A stretch of 64,000 bases of DNA from JAGDZR01 sp049115695 (GTDB taxonomy: Bacteria; Bacteroidota; Bacteroidia; Cytophagales; Cyclobacteriaceae): assembly GCA_049115695.1 (NCBI GenBank), contig JAGDZR010000007.1, positions 248,001 to 312,000 on the forward strand, in the 5' to 3' direction. The translations under genes and the position numbers were made by a program. Shown one piece after another: positions 54,374-63,518 of the stretch (position 1 is its first letter; each line of letters begins with the position of its first letter). The notes below the pieces were generated by a model that saw only the letters and a program-made list of their open reading frames with translations, was not told where the DNA came from and did no database searches.

Positions 54374-55258
54374 CTAATACTGCAACAGCGTTTTCCACGC
54401 CTTCCAAACCTCTCCGTCCTCTAAAAATTGTTTGGCCAGTTTGTGTAGCTGACGATCCATTTCCTCCCGATTGTCTGAGAAAAAATCAAGTATAGCCCGT
54501 ACTTCCGGTTCGTTCGAAAACTCATTAATCTCTTCTTGATCAGGAAGTTGTTCGACATTCCCAAGTTTACCTAAGTCATTACCGGTTAACTGATTACTAT
54601 TTCTAATTTTCTCCGACATCTGATCAATGCCCATTCCCTTTCGGCTTAGTGGTTTTTCCACCTCAAACAAGCCCTCTGAGGAACGTACATACCAATTTCC
54701 TCCAAGACGTCCCACTGTATCAAGCTTTACCGGATCTATCTTTCCATTGCCGTCCAATATGTCATGATTAATATGCATTAATATGATCTCACAAATGATC
54801 AGGCCTCCGCTACCTCCTTCATCTCCTAAATCAACCACATCCTTGATCTTGCACTCAAACGCCACTTTGGCCTCTCCTACTCTTGGCGGCTGGATTCTAT
54901 CAGACTTCACTTCAGTAAATCCTGCCTTTGCAAATTCATTTACTCCTTTGTCGTACTCGGTGCTTGATAATGACATTTGCTGCACCATTTCAAAAGACAC
55001 AATGTTAATGACCACCTCAGGAACGTTTTTGGCATTTTCATAAGTATGCTTGGTCGTATTATCCCTCACTCTGCGATTTGGAGCAAATATCAAGGTCGGC
55101 GGATTCGATCCAAAGGCATTGAAAAATGAAAAGGGGCTTAGATTGACTCTTCCGTTTGCATCAATCGTACTTGCCAGTGCAATAGGTCTGGGTGATACCG
55201 CAGACAGTAAATGTCCATGAAGTTCAGGAACGCTTATTTCTTTGGGGTCAATGATCAT
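54374..55258 (-). CDS. Flavin reductase-like (DIM6/NTAB) protein
   Basis: A 294-aa FMN-binding split-barrel protein. The flavin reductase domain covers residues ~1-200 (LSAVSPRPIALASTIDANGR, then NLSPFSFFNAFGSNPPTLIF). The C-terminal ~90 residues are helical and acidic. Its ATG overlaps the stop of fumarylacetoacetase. In Bacteroidota this family is often linked to the tyrosine/homogentisate degradation genes, so a role as partner or side enzyme is likely; its electron acceptor is unknown. Confidence 0.85.
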   Translation of the reverse strand: MIIDPKEISVPELHGHLLSAVSPRPIALASTIDANGRVNLSPFSFFNAFGSNPPTLIFAPNRRVRDNTTKHTYENAKNVPEVVINIVSFEMVQQMSLSSTEYDKGVNEFAKAGFTEVKSDRIQPPRVGEAKVAFECKIKDVVDLGDEGGSGGLIICEIILMHINHDILDGNGKIDPVKLDTVGRLGGNWYVRSSEGLFEVEKPLSRKGMGIDQMSEKIRNSNQLTGNDLGKLGNVEQLPDQEEINEFSNEPEVRAILDFFSDNREEMDRQLHKLAKQFLEDGEVWKAWKTLLQY

Positions 55259-56529
55259 GGTTTCGCGGGTAATAGTTTTGCACTTACTTCTCCAAACCCC
55301 ACTCTAACTCCATTTTTTTCTGCTGAACCTCGCATGATCACTGTATCATGATCCTGGATAAATTTTCTCTCTGTCCCATCAGGCATTTCCACAGGTTTGG
55401 TACCTCGCCAGGTAATTTCCAACATCGAGCCATATTGACCTTCCTCCGGACCACTGATTGTTCCTGACCCATACATATCACATACTCCGATATTACATCC
55501 ATTGACAGTATGATGCGCCAATTGCTGATTTACATTCCAATACAGATGTTTGAAATTACTATTTGTGACGATTTGCTCCTCTCCTCCTTCTGGCTGTATT
55601 CCCACCTGCAAATTCACATCAAAGTTTCGATTCCCTTCGTACTTCAGATATGGTAATACCTCCGGATTCTGCTTTACACCTGGAACTCTAAATGGTTCTA
55701 GTGCGTCCATGGTCACAATCCATGGTGAAATATGAGAAGCGAAATTCTTCGCTAAAAAGGGTCCTAAAGGCACGTACTCCCATTTTTGAATATCTCTGGC
55801 CGACCAATCATTGAAAAGCACAAACCCAAAAATAAAATCGTCAGCATCTTCTGTAGAGATACTTTCGCCCAATCGTGTCTCTCCACAAGTGATAAATCCC
55901 ATTTCCAACTCAAAATCAATGAGTCGACTCGGTCCAAATGATGGCACCTCAGCATCGTCTGCCTTGGTCTGACCTTTCGGGCGATGAAAATCTGTTCCGG
56001 AGACAACAATACTCGAAGCTCTTCCATGATAACCCACCGGCAAGTGCTTCCAGTTGGGCATCAGCGCATTTTTAGGATCTCTGAATAAACATCCCACATT
56101 GTAGGCATGTTGCTCACTGCTGTAAAAGTCAGTGTAATCCCTGACCGTCACAGGTATCAACATTTCCGCATCACTTTGAGCAATCAAAAATTTCGAAGCA
56201 TTTTCTCGATCTCTTAATTCTGCATTGTCAGCCCTTAGTAATTCTGAAATTCGGTTACGCACCTCCCTGGTCTTCTGCTTCCCTAATCCAATGAAATCAT
56301 TCAGGGTAGATTGAGACAATACATTTTTAGGCAAGTCAAGCGCTCCAAAGTAATCCCGCTCTTGTAAAAAACCTAAATCCAATATTTGATCACCTATGGC
56401 AACTCCTGCTCTGGCAGATCGGCTGTTTGTTTTGAATATGCCGAAAGGAAGATTTTGAATCGAGAAATCTGATCCTTTGGGTACTTCAACCCATGACCGA
56501 AGCGATGGATCGTTTGCGGTAATAGTCAT
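55255..56529 (-). CDS. fahA: Fumarylacetoacetase
   Basis: A 424-aa enzyme that cleaves fumarylacetoacetate to fumarate and acetoacetate in tyrosine degradation. Conserved blocks: DYTDFYSSEQHAYNVG (catalytic His/Tyr and metal Asp region), PVGYHGRASSIVVSGT, FELEMGFITCG and MYGSGTISGPEEGQYGSMLE, with EVSAKLLPA at the end. Length and order match animal-like FAH. The upstream genes of homogentisate degradation (hmgA, hppD) are not in the window. It precedes the flavin reductase-like gene in a two-gene operon. Confidence 0.95.
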   Translation of the reverse strand: MTITANDPSLRSWVEVPKGSDFSIQNLPFGIFKTNSRSARAGVAIGDQILDLGFLQERDYFGALDLPKNVLSQSTLNDFIGLGKQKTREVRNRISELLRADNAELRDRENASKFLIAQSDAEMLIPVTVRDYTDFYSSEQHAYNVGCLFRDPKNALMPNWKHLPVGYHGRASSIVVSGTDFHRPKGQTKADDAEVPSFGPSRLIDFELEMGFITCGETRLGESISTEDADDFIFGFVLFNDWSARDIQKWEYVPLGPFLAKNFASHISPWIVTMDALEPFRVPGVKQNPEVLPYLKYEGNRNFDVNLQVGIQPEGGEEQIVTNSNFKHLYWNVNQQLAHHTVNGCNIGVCDMYGSGTISGPEEGQYGSMLEITWRGTKPVEMPDGTERKFIQDHDTVIMRGSAEKNGVRVGFGEVSAKLLPAKP

Positions 56530-56639
56530 TTCGTTTGGGTGTTGTTTATTTCTGCCAAGATAACATGCATTATAGAAATCAACCTACCATCGCATTGCTA
56601 TTTCATAAAGGTTTGGCACGCGTTTTTCACTAGTTCAAG

Positions 56640-56647
56640 TAGCTTTG
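56640..56647 (+). promoter_or_regulatory. Putative -7 element for valS
   Basis: TAGCTTTG matches TAnnTTTG 30 bases before the valS ATG. The -33 region is not a clear match. Confidence 0.3.
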
Positions 56648-56677
56648 CGCATTCATTAAAAAATTAAGATTAATCTC

Positions 56678-59350
56678 ATGGCAATATCTACCAAATATGA
56701 TCCTACTCAGGTAGAGGACAAGTGGTACAAACATTGGATGGAGCAAGGACACTTTCAGGCCAAACCAAATCCCGAAAAAGAGCCCTACTCAATCGTCATC
56801 CCCCCTCCGAATGTCACAGGGGTATTGCACATGGGACATATGCTCAATAATACCATTCAAGATATCCTGATTCGCAAGGCGCGCATGGAAGGAAAAGAAG
56901 CTTGTTGGGTACCGGGAACCGATCATGCCTCGATTGCCACTGAAGCCAAAGTGGTAAAAATGTTGCGCGAACAGGGCATTAAAAAAAGTGATCTGTCTCG
57001 TGAAGACTTCATGAAACATGCCTGGGAATGGAAAGAAAAGTATGGTGGAATTATCCTTGAGCAACTAAAAAAATTAGGCGCCTCATGTGACTGGGATCGT
57101 ACTGCCTTCACAATGGATGAAGGCTATTACAAAGGTGTGATCCGCGTGTTCGTAGATCTATACCGCAAAGGATATATCTACCGAGGTTTACGGATGGTCA
57201 ACTGGGATGTTGAAGCAAAAACTGCGGTCTCGAACGAAGAGGTGATTTACAAGGAAGGAGGAGAAGCCGCCAAACTCTATCATGTAAAATATCAAATCAA
57301 GGATAGCGAGGAGTTTGTCACGATCGCCACTCAGCGTCCTGAAACTATCATGGGTGACACGGGCATTGCTGTAAATCCCAAGGATGAACGATTCCAACAC
57401 CTCATTGGAAAAAAAGCAATTGTTCCTTTTGTAAACCGAGAGATCCCGATCATCGCGGACGAGTACGTGGAGTTGGATTTTGGAACCGGTTGCCTGAAGG
57501 TAACACCGGCGCATGACCCGAATGATTATGAAATCGGTCAGCGGCACAATCTCGAAACCGTAGACACCATCGACCTCAATGGTAAGATGAACGAAGCATG
57601 CGGAGTTCCTGCCTACGTTGGAATGGATCGATTTGAGGCCAGAAAACAGGTAGTAAAAGACCTGGAAGCTGCTGGCATCCTTGTCGGAGAGGAAGATTTC
57701 ACAACCCGAATTGGTAGATCGGAAAGAACGAATACAGTGATTGAGCCAAAGCTGAGCTTACAGTGGTTCATCAACATGAAAGATATTTCTCGTAAAGCAC
57801 ATCAAGCCGTGGTGGATGATGAAGTGGTACTCTACCCTTCAAAATTCAAGAATACTTATAACCACTGGATGGAGAACGTACGAGACTGGTGCATCTCTCG
57901 TCAGTTGTGGTGGGGTCAGCGTATTCCAGCCTATTTCTACGGTGAAGGTGAAAACGACTTTGTGGTAGCGGAATCAGAAGCAGAAGCACTAAGATTAGCT
58001 CAAGAAGCTTCCGGAAACAGTAACTTAACTGTGGCTGATCTGAAACAGGAAGAAGACGTTCTTGATACCTGGGCGTCATCATGGTTATTCCCAACGGCTG
58101 TTTTCGATGGATTTGATGATGAATATTGGGATGCTGAAAACGGCAAAATCAAAATGGGGTCCAATGAAGACTTGAACTACTTCTACCCAACCAATACATT
58201 GGTCACTGCTCCCGAGATTTTGTTCTTCTGGGTAGCGAGAATGATCATTGCCGGATATGAATACACCGGACAAAAGCCTTTTGAGAATGTATACCTCACT
58301 GGAATTGTACGTGACAAGCAGCGCCGCAAAATGTCCAAGTCACTGGGCAACTCACCTGATCCTCTTGATCTGATCAAGCAATATGGTGCGGACGGTGTGC
58401 GGACAGGTATGTTGTTCAGTTCCCCAGCGGGAAATGATTTGTTGTTCGACGAAAAACTTGTAGAGCAAGGCAGGAATTTCGCTAACAAGATCTGGAATGC
58501 ATTTCGTCTGGTAAAAGGCTGGCAAACGGCAGCCATTGAAACACCAGCTGAAAACGAACTGGCGATCAATTGGTTTGAATCCAACTTCAATAAGATATTG
58601 ACAGAGGTAGAAGATCACTTTGATAAATTCAGAATATCGGATGCCCTCATGTCAAGTTACAAACTGATATGGAATGACTTCTGTAGCTGGTACCTTGAGT
58701 GGATCAAACCTGGCTATGAACAGCCGATCGACCAATACACATTGGATAAGACCATCGAATTGTTCGAGAAGAATTTGAGACTGTTACATCCATTTATGCC
58801 ATTTATCACTGAGGAACTATGGCATAATCTAGGTGCCGAAATGGAGAACGACTTGATCGTATCTGAATGGCCGGAAGCCAGTAATGTCGATCAGGCGGTA
58901 TTGGACCAGGCGGATACGTTATTTGAGGCGGTTTCTGCTGTAAGGAATATCCGAAACAGCAAACAGCTTCCACAGAAAGAGCTGTTACCCCTGATTGTCA
59001 ATGGTTCAGAGGGCCTATTCTCGACAATAGAAAGCTCTTTGAGTAAAATGGCCAACCTGGAGTCGATCAGTTACGGCACTGATAAACCCGACAATGCGTT
59101 CAGTTTAATGGTAGGCAATACGGAATGCTTCCTGGTGTCTAACGTCAGCATTGACACTGACGCGGAACGCGCAAAACTGGAGGAAGAATTGGCTTATCAG
59201 AAAGGCTTTTTAAATTCAGTTGCCAAGAAATTGAGTAATGAAAGATTTGTGAACAATGCACCTGAAAAGGTGGTGGAAATCGAACGCAAAAAGCAGGCAG
59301 ATGCCGAGGCAAAGATCAAAGCAATCGAAGAGAGTTTAAGTAAATTGTGA
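56678..59350 (+). CDS. valS: Valyl-tRNA synthetase
   Basis: An 890-aa class I enzyme. The HMGH motif (residues 51-54, in PPPNVTGVLHMGHML) and KMSKS (551-555) are intact. An editing (CP1) domain between them contains TIATQRPETIMGDTGIAVNP and GCLKVTPAHDPNDYEIG. The anticodon-binding domain and the C-terminal ValS coiled-coil arm (RAKLEEELAYQKGF, then KKQADAEAKIKAIEESL) follow. It charges tRNA-Val. It is followed by mogA after 69 bases containing a REP-like palindrome. Confidence 0.97.
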   Translation: MAISTKYDPTQVEDKWYKHWMEQGHFQAKPNPEKEPYSIVIPPPNVTGVLHMGHMLNNTIQDILIRKARMEGKEACWVPGTDHASIATEAKVVKMLREQGIKKSDLSREDFMKHAWEWKEKYGGIILEQLKKLGASCDWDRTAFTMDEGYYKGVIRVFVDLYRKGYIYRGLRMVNWDVEAKTAVSNEEVIYKEGGEAAKLYHVKYQIKDSEEFVTIATQRPETIMGDTGIAVNPKDERFQHLIGKKAIVPFVNREIPIIADEYVELDFGTGCLKVTPAHDPNDYEIGQRHNLETVDTIDLNGKMNEACGVPAYVGMDRFEARKQVVKDLEAAGILVGEEDFTTRIGRSERTNTVIEPKLSLQWFINMKDISRKAHQAVVDDEVVLYPSKFKNTYNHWMENVRDWCISRQLWWGQRIPAYFYGEGENDFVVAESEAEALRLAQEASGNSNLTVADLKQEEDVLDTWASSWLFPTAVFDGFDDEYWDAENGKIKMGSNEDLNYFYPTNTLVTAPEILFFWVARMIIAGYEYTGQKPFENVYLTGIVRDKQRRKMSKSLGNSPDPLDLIKQYGADGVRTGMLFSSPAGNDLLFDEKLVEQGRNFANKIWNAFRLVKGWQTAAIETPAENELAINWFESNFNKILTEVEDHFDKFRISDALMSSYKLIWNDFCSWYLEWIKPGYEQPIDQYTLDKTIELFEKNLRLLHPFMPFITEELWHNLGAEMENDLIVSEWPEASNVDQAVLDQADTLFEAVSAVRNIRNSKQLPQKELLPLIVNGSEGLFSTIESSLSKMANLESISYGTDKPDNAFSLMVGNTECFLVSNVSIDTDAERAKLEEELAYQKGFLNSVAKKLSNERFVNNAPEKVVEIERKKQADAEAKIKAIEESLSKL

Positions 59351-59368
59351 AAGTAACACCCAGCTGTC

Positions 59369-59389
59369 ACACTGAACTTGTTTCAGTGT
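59369..59389. repeat. REP-like palindrome between valS and mogA
   Basis: ACACTGAA and TTCAGTGT around CTTGT, in a context (GTCACACTGAACTTGTTTCA) resembling dispersed intergenic palindromes of Bacteroidota that read GTCACACTGAGCTTGTCGA. Only one copy occurs in this window. Confidence 0.5.
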
Positions 59390-59419
59390 CTTCTTCGTCG
59401 AAATGAAATAAATAAAACA

Positions 59420-59953
59420 ATGAGCAAAGCACGAATAGGCATCATCAACGTATCAGACAGAGCAAGTCAGGGTATCTATGAAGACATCCCGGGTAAAGAA
59501 GCTGTAAAAATCCTAGGTGAGTACCTCGTAAGCGAATGGGAACCGGTCTACGCCGTGATCCCTGATGAGGCCGACCAAATCTCGGCCAAACTGATTGAGA
59601 TGGCTGATACAGAAGGATGCTCATTGATCATTACCACTGGAGGTACCGGACCAGCAGAGCGAGACGTAACCCCAGAAGCGACTGAAGCGGTATGCGAACG
59701 CATGATGCCCGGTTTTGGAGAAGCCATGCGCATGAAGAGTCTGGAAATTGTTCCAACAGCAATACTTTCAAGACAGGTAGCCGGACTAAGAGGCAAATCT
59801 CTGATCATCAACCTTCCCGGTAAGCCAAAGGCCATTAGAGAGTGTCTGGATGTGGTGTTCCCAGCCATCCCTTACTGTGTAGATCTATTGGGTGGGCCTC
59901 ATCTGGAAACCAATCCTGAGATTATGAAAGCCTTTAGACCAAAGGCGAAGTAA
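59420..59953 (+). CDS. mogA: Molybdopterin adenylyltransferase MogA
   Basis: A 177-aa protein starting at the ATG at 59420. The MogA/MoaB family signature is present: RIGIINVSDRASQGIYEDI, TTGGTGPAERDVTPEAT, the RMMPGFGEAMR segment and NLPGKPKAIRECLDVVFPAI. MogA adenylates molybdopterin so that molybdate can be inserted. The Asp in GPAERDVTPE and its length favour MogA over the longer MoeA-type domain. No other moa/moe genes are in the window. Confidence 0.88.
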   Translation: MSKARIGIINVSDRASQGIYEDIPGKEAVKILGEYLVSEWEPVYAVIPDEADQISAKLIEMADTEGCSLIITTGGTGPAERDVTPEATEAVCERMMPGFGEAMRMKSLEIVPTAILSRQVAGLRGKSLIINLPGKPKAIRECLDVVFPAIPYCVDLLGGPHLETNPEIMKAFRPKAK

Positions 59954-60132
59954 TTCAACATAATCTGATTTGCATTGAGTCAATTCGCGTGGCAACTAGT
60001 GTTTGTACCCTTAATCTTCGATTAGTCCAAAGAAAGGCAACCTTCTTCAAAAAGCCTTTTACTAATGTTGGATGCCTGGTAATGATGGTTAATAGTTTAT
60101 CAATTCTTTTGATGTGCTTTAAGTGATTTCAA

Positions 60133-60777
60133 TTATCGCTCAAAAATGGTGAGATGAATGGCTTCACCTATTGTTGCCTTGTGGCTTGCAGAATGAGCGA
60201 TTTGTTTTAATCCACATTGCTCAAACGTTTGGATATAATCGCTATTCAACAGCCAGGGCGGACCATTCTCAAATGTCCTTTTTTGAGACTGTAATTCAGT
60301 GATAACGATTAATTGACCATCATTAGCAACAAAGTCCGCTATGTTTTTAATTAAACCCACTTCATATTTTGGTGGGAGTGCCTGAATAGTGAAGATTTCT
60401 AAAACAAGATCAAACTTCTGATGCCAGGCAGGAACACCTTCGATTAAATCAGCCACTACGAACTCAACGTGAGAGTCCGGGAACCTCTTTTTACAGAGGT
60501 CAATAGCACTAGCTGAAACGTCAAAAGCAGTAACCTTGTATCCCTTCCCTTCCAGTTCGATCGCATCATCGCCTAATCCACACCCTACTACCAATGCAGT
60601 CTTTTCATCTTTTGGAGGAGCGTTTTTATCTATCCATTCCTTGAAAACAGGATGAGGGGCCATATTGGCCCAGGGAACTCCACTTCCGGCATCATTTGAC
60701 TCAGCATAAAGGGTTTCAAACCAATCATTGGGTTTGCTTTCTTCAACCCCCAATTTCTTTCTTATCTCCTTATTCAT
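60133..60777 (-). CDS. Class I SAM-dependent methyltransferase (thiopurine-methyltransferase-like)
   Basis: A 214-aa cytoplasmic enzyme. ALVVGCGLGDDAIELEGKGY is the SAM-binding motif I and TAFDVSASAID is the second, followed by EFVVADLIEG. The N-terminal WFETLYAESNDAGSGVPWAN and overall size resemble the TPMT/Tellurite-resistance-like methyltransferases that act on small thiols, selenium or tellurium compounds. The substrate cannot be assigned. It stands alone, with a repeat region upstream. Confidence 0.8.
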   Translation of the reverse strand: MNKEIRKKLGVEESKPNDWFETLYAESNDAGSGVPWANMAPHPVFKEWIDKNAPPKDEKTALVVGCGLGDDAIELEGKGYKVTAFDVSASAIDLCKKRFPDSHVEFVVADLIEGVPAWHQKFDLVLEIFTIQALPPKYEVGLIKNIADFVANDGQLIVITELQSQKRTFENGPPWLLNSDYIQTFEQCGLKQIAHSASHKATIGEAIHLTIFER

Positions 60778-60987
60778 CTTATAAGCTTAATTGTTTTGAA
60801 CATCCAGATACAGGCGAGAGTTCACTGATGCAAATTTTATTAACATGTGCGCTGGGTCGTACTCCTAAAAACAGATCTATGCCATCAGATCCTTTCCTTA
60901 AGAGCATTAAATATGCTACTTTCCTGTTAGGAAATGGAAGCTTTTTTGAATGAAGGGCCAAGGTGGTTGTTCATAGACCGTCAGTGA
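60778..60987. other. Gene-free stretch before the tandem repeat
   Basis: About 210 bases. Frames are open on both strands in parts, but they have no start context and no family resemblance. Nothing can be supported here. Confidence 0.4.
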
Positions 60988-61236
60988 TGCTCTGGATGAT
61001 GGTGATACATAAGTGAGAAAGACGCCATGCTGGCGTGACTACAAGGGGGACGTCATTCAGATCGAAATACAAAAGAGAGAAGAGTCCGCGATCCTCCACT
61101 CCACCCTACAGTCATTCCCGGAGGGAGTCTTTTCACAAGTCATAACAAGAGTAGACAGGGAACCCTTTACCCATAGTAAACGGACACGGATTACACATCC
61201 ACGTCAGCAGACACTGAATGATGAGATCCTTCGCTA
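60988..61236. repeat. Tandem repeat unit 1 (249 bp)
   Basis: The first of two adjacent copies with a period of 249 bases. The first ~80 bases are nearly identical between copies (GTGAGAAAGACGCCATGC, then GTCATTCAGATCGAAATAC), and similarity persists with substitutions to CGGACACGGATTACACATCC near 61200. Inside is a hairpin, ACGCCA-TGC-TGGCGT. The motif GTCATTCCCGGAGGGA is like dispersed intergenic repeats of this phylum. The last ~33 bases are not shared with unit 2. Confidence 0.7.
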
Positions 61237-61454
61237 TGCTCTGGATGATGGCGATACATTAGTGAGAAAGACGCCATGCTGGCGTGACTACAAGGGGGAC
61301 GTCATTCAGATCGAAATACAATGGAGAGAAAAGTCCGCAATTCTCCACTCCACCCTATAGTCATTCTCGGAGGGAATCTTTTCACAAGTCATAACAAACG
61401 GTAGACATGGAATCCTACCCCCATAGTGAACGGACACGGATTACAAATCCGCGC
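61237..61454. repeat. Tandem repeat unit 2 (about 218 bp retained)
   Basis: The second copy starts with GCTCTGGATGATGG and ends near CGGACACGGATTACAAATCC. The end forms CGGATT-ACA-AATCCG, a small palindrome degraded in unit 1. Because 249 is divisible by three, a plus-strand frame stays open across both copies, but no recognisable protein results, so I do not call a gene. Confidence 0.65.
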
Positions 61455-61491
61455 CGGAAGGGCAGCAAGTTTTTTACCTAAAAGATCAATT

Positions 61492-62223
61492 CTAATACAT
61501 GAAAGAAGGTTTGTTAGGCTCTTTATCCAGCTGTGAAGAATCCACTTCATGAAGCATAAGGCGCTCGTCTAATGTAGTTCGTATTTTGATCAGTCTTGCC
61601 ACCATCCCTCCATCAAACTCTGTTCTGAATTGATTTTGAGTTCTTGTTTCAATAACCCAGTTCTTCAAAAAAATCGAAGAAGTAATTTCTTCACTTGTAG
61701 CTTCAACTTTCTCAAGATCAACCTTTGCTTCAATGTAATTTTGATATTTCAAAATTTGTGTTTTCCAATCTTCTGCAGCTTGATCTTCAAGATTCATAAC
61801 ATATTCATATACCCGGATAGTAGAATGCAGTGTATCAAGCATCAGGTATTGCGAATAATTCGAAAGAAGATCAAAATACTCCGACTGACGTCTCCAATCA
61901 CTATAAAACCAATTTCCTTCATTTATTATATTGATTGCTTGATAATCGTTTTTAGGAGTGTCGTCTGTTAAGACGTCATATGCCCGATTTAAATAATCAT
62001 CAAGATATACATAGGTCCCTCCACCAAGCAAGGAGGTGTCCATCAAATACCTGAAGTCCACAACGTCTTTGTTCACATCATTTCTAAAGTTGATTAAGAC
62101 ATTGAGATAATCCTGATATTCTTGTTTGTTATGGCGGTAGTCCTCAAACCAAAACGCTCCTAAAACTGAAACAAAAATGAGCAATGCCTCTCCTAACCAT
62201 GTCCATATGGATTTCCTATTCAT
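61492..62223 (-). CDS. Single-pass membrane protein, DUF6090-like
   Basis: A 243-aa protein starting at the ATG at 62223 with one N-terminal helix (WLGEALLIFVSVLGAFWFEDY), followed by a mostly helical soluble part. Position of the helix, the EDYR motif directly after it and the length are like the DUF6090 proteins common in Bacteroidota (helix followed by N.W.E). The match is loose. Function unknown. No operon partner is close; the neighbouring gene on the same strand starts 136 bases before it ends. Confidence 0.6.
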   Translation of the reverse strand: MNRKSIWTWLGEALLIFVSVLGAFWFEDYRHNKQEYQDYLNVLINFRNDVNKDVVDFRYLMDTSLLGGGTYVYLDDYLNRAYDVLTDDTPKNDYQAINIINEGNWFYSDWRRQSEYFDLLSNYSQYLMLDTLHSTIRVYEYVMNLEDQAAEDWKTQILKYQNYIEAKVDLEKVEATSEEITSSIFLKNWVIETRTQNQFRTEFDGGMVARLIKIRTTLDERLMLHEVDSSQLDKEPNKPSFMY

Positions 62224-62358
62224 CAATGAGATTATTAACTTCCTATAAAGTTAGTTGACATTATTATATAGAGCACAAATAGAAGTTTAGGACATAAAAC
62301 AATAGCCAAGAGTTTGATTATTTAAGTCAGAGAATTTCCGACTGAGGAAATATTCTTC

Positions 62359-62853
62359 TTAGTTAGCCATTGTATTGTCATTGATCTTGGATTGAAAAAA
62401 GTCTGCTATCCTGGCTAGCTTTTTATACAGTTTATCTCTGTTTCTATCGGACATCAGGTAAAGTTTCTTGCCATCCTCAAACATGATGTAGGCATTGTAT
62501 TCCAGATTCTCAATGGTTGTCCCGTTCGTCACCATTGTATACACTTTTTGGCTCACTTTACTGGAATTAATAAATACCTTTTCAACCTGGCTATATTTCT
62601 CCCACTTGCCAAATTTGATAAACAGGAAGGAGTTATAGTCTTTGTAGACCTTAGCTGTCCCATCAAATTTAATTCCTCTGTATCCTGTCAGTATTAGACC
62701 TCCCAAGAACATGGGTATGGGTGAAAAGTAAGGTGAAAACACCATTAAAACTATTCCGATAAAAGAAAACACCAAGCCCAATATTTGAAAATGAAATGGG
62801 AATAATCTTCCAAGCTTTATATCAATTGCTCTATCATCCATTGGTTTTATCAT
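62359..62853 (-). CDS. Two-helix membrane protein with PH-like C-terminal part
   Basis: A 164-aa protein. Two adjacent hydrophobic helices (FHFQILGLVFSFIGIVLMVF and PIPMFLGGLILTGYRG) are followed by a ~95-residue part with alternating strands (FDGTAKVYKDYNSFLFIKF, then YNAYIMFEDGKKLYLMSD) and a final helix, which resembles a bacterial PH-domain layout. I do not recognise a specific family. The first ATG is at 62853; a second Met follows at residue 5. Confidence 0.6.
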   Translation of the reverse strand: MIKPMDDRAIDIKLGRLFPFHFQILGLVFSFIGIVLMVFSPYFSPIPMFLGGLILTGYRGIKFDGTAKVYKDYNSFLFIKFGKWEKYSQVEKVFINSSKVSQKVYTMVTNGTTIENLEYNAYIMFEDGKKLYLMSDRNRDKLYKKLARIADFFQSKINDNTMAN

Positions 62854-62950
62854 GGTTTAATGCTCAGATATGGCATGTACCTCAGAATTTTTACTTATCT
62901 ATTAAAGTATCAATTTTGCACCCCCAGTTCCAAGCAACTCGCAGAGGTGT

Positions 62951-63253
62951 CTACATCCGCTTTAATTGTTTTTTGAGTTCATCAGGATCTTGTTTATTTG
63001 CCTAGACAAGCACTAGTCCTATGTAGTCTGTTTTAAGTTCGTAATAAAGTGTTACCAGAGGATGAATAGTGAGTTGACGATAGCTAGTTCGTTGATATGT
63101 AGGCCCTATTCGTGGATTTTGTTTAAGTTGTTCTACACGTTCATCAAGTCGATCGAGGAAAGCATTGGCTACAGCCTTGTTCCAATGCTCTTCAATGAAG
63201 TTAGTTGTTTTGTCCAGAGATTTAAGACCCAAAGGAGTCCATACTGTCTTCAT
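62951..63253 (-). pseudogene. RelE/ParE-type toxin with internal amber codon
   Basis: From the ATG at 63253 the ParE family is clear: LKSLDKTTNFIEEHWNKAVA, then RLDERVEQLKQNPRIGPTYQ and TIHPLVTLYYEL. The frame stops at a TAG (63002-63004) after 83 residues. Reading past it continues in frame as ANKQDPDELKKQLKR, the conserved tail in which relatives have W/F-D-N-R-Q-P-xx-L; a TGG-to-TAG change at a tryptophan fits. It is 5 bases behind its antitoxin. The shortened protein may be inactive; a sequencing error is possible. Confidence 0.7.
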
Positions 63254-63258
63254 AAATA

Positions 63259-63465
63259 CTATCTACCCAAGAGTTCGCGAGCGCTGGTGTGTTCTATACA
63301 GTCTTCGAGCTTGGCTGAGCTTGATTCACCAAGAAGTTCAACAATGGTATCAGGAATCTCAGTTTCCGGACTGTTCCTGAAATTCTCAATCCGCTCTATG
63401 ACATCTTCTCTATTGATAGCTGTTATCCAGTTAATCAGTTCAATTTTACGTTGCTCAAGAGTCAT
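63259..63465 (-). CDS. ParD-like antitoxin
   Basis: A 68-aa acidic protein: MTLEQRKIELINWITAINRE, then RIENFRNSPETEIPDTIVELLG and HTSARELLGR. Small proteins of this form, starting with a helix containing IxWIxxxxDExxIxxIExF, are the usual antitoxin partners of ParE-like toxins in Bacteroidota. It lies immediately before the toxin gene (5 bases), the typical order. It should bind and neutralise the toxin and repress its own promoter. Confidence 0.7.
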   Translation of the reverse strand: MTLEQRKIELINWITAINREDVIERIENFRNSPETEIPDTIVELLGESSSAKLEDCIEHTSARELLGR

Positions 63466-63518
63466 AGGGTAAAGATAGGGAATATACGACTGGCGGTCAA
63501 TTGGTATGAATCAAGGCT

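Noticed and set aside
60696..60961. Overlapping open frames on both strands upstream of the tandem repeat.
   Set aside because: No plausible start, no recognised motif; one overlaps the methyltransferase start region. Treated as chance frames.
61013..61360. A 115-codon plus-strand open frame across both tandem repeat units.
   Set aside because: It is open only because the 249-base period is a multiple of three; it has an internal duplication, ends in the repeat and resembles no protein family I know.
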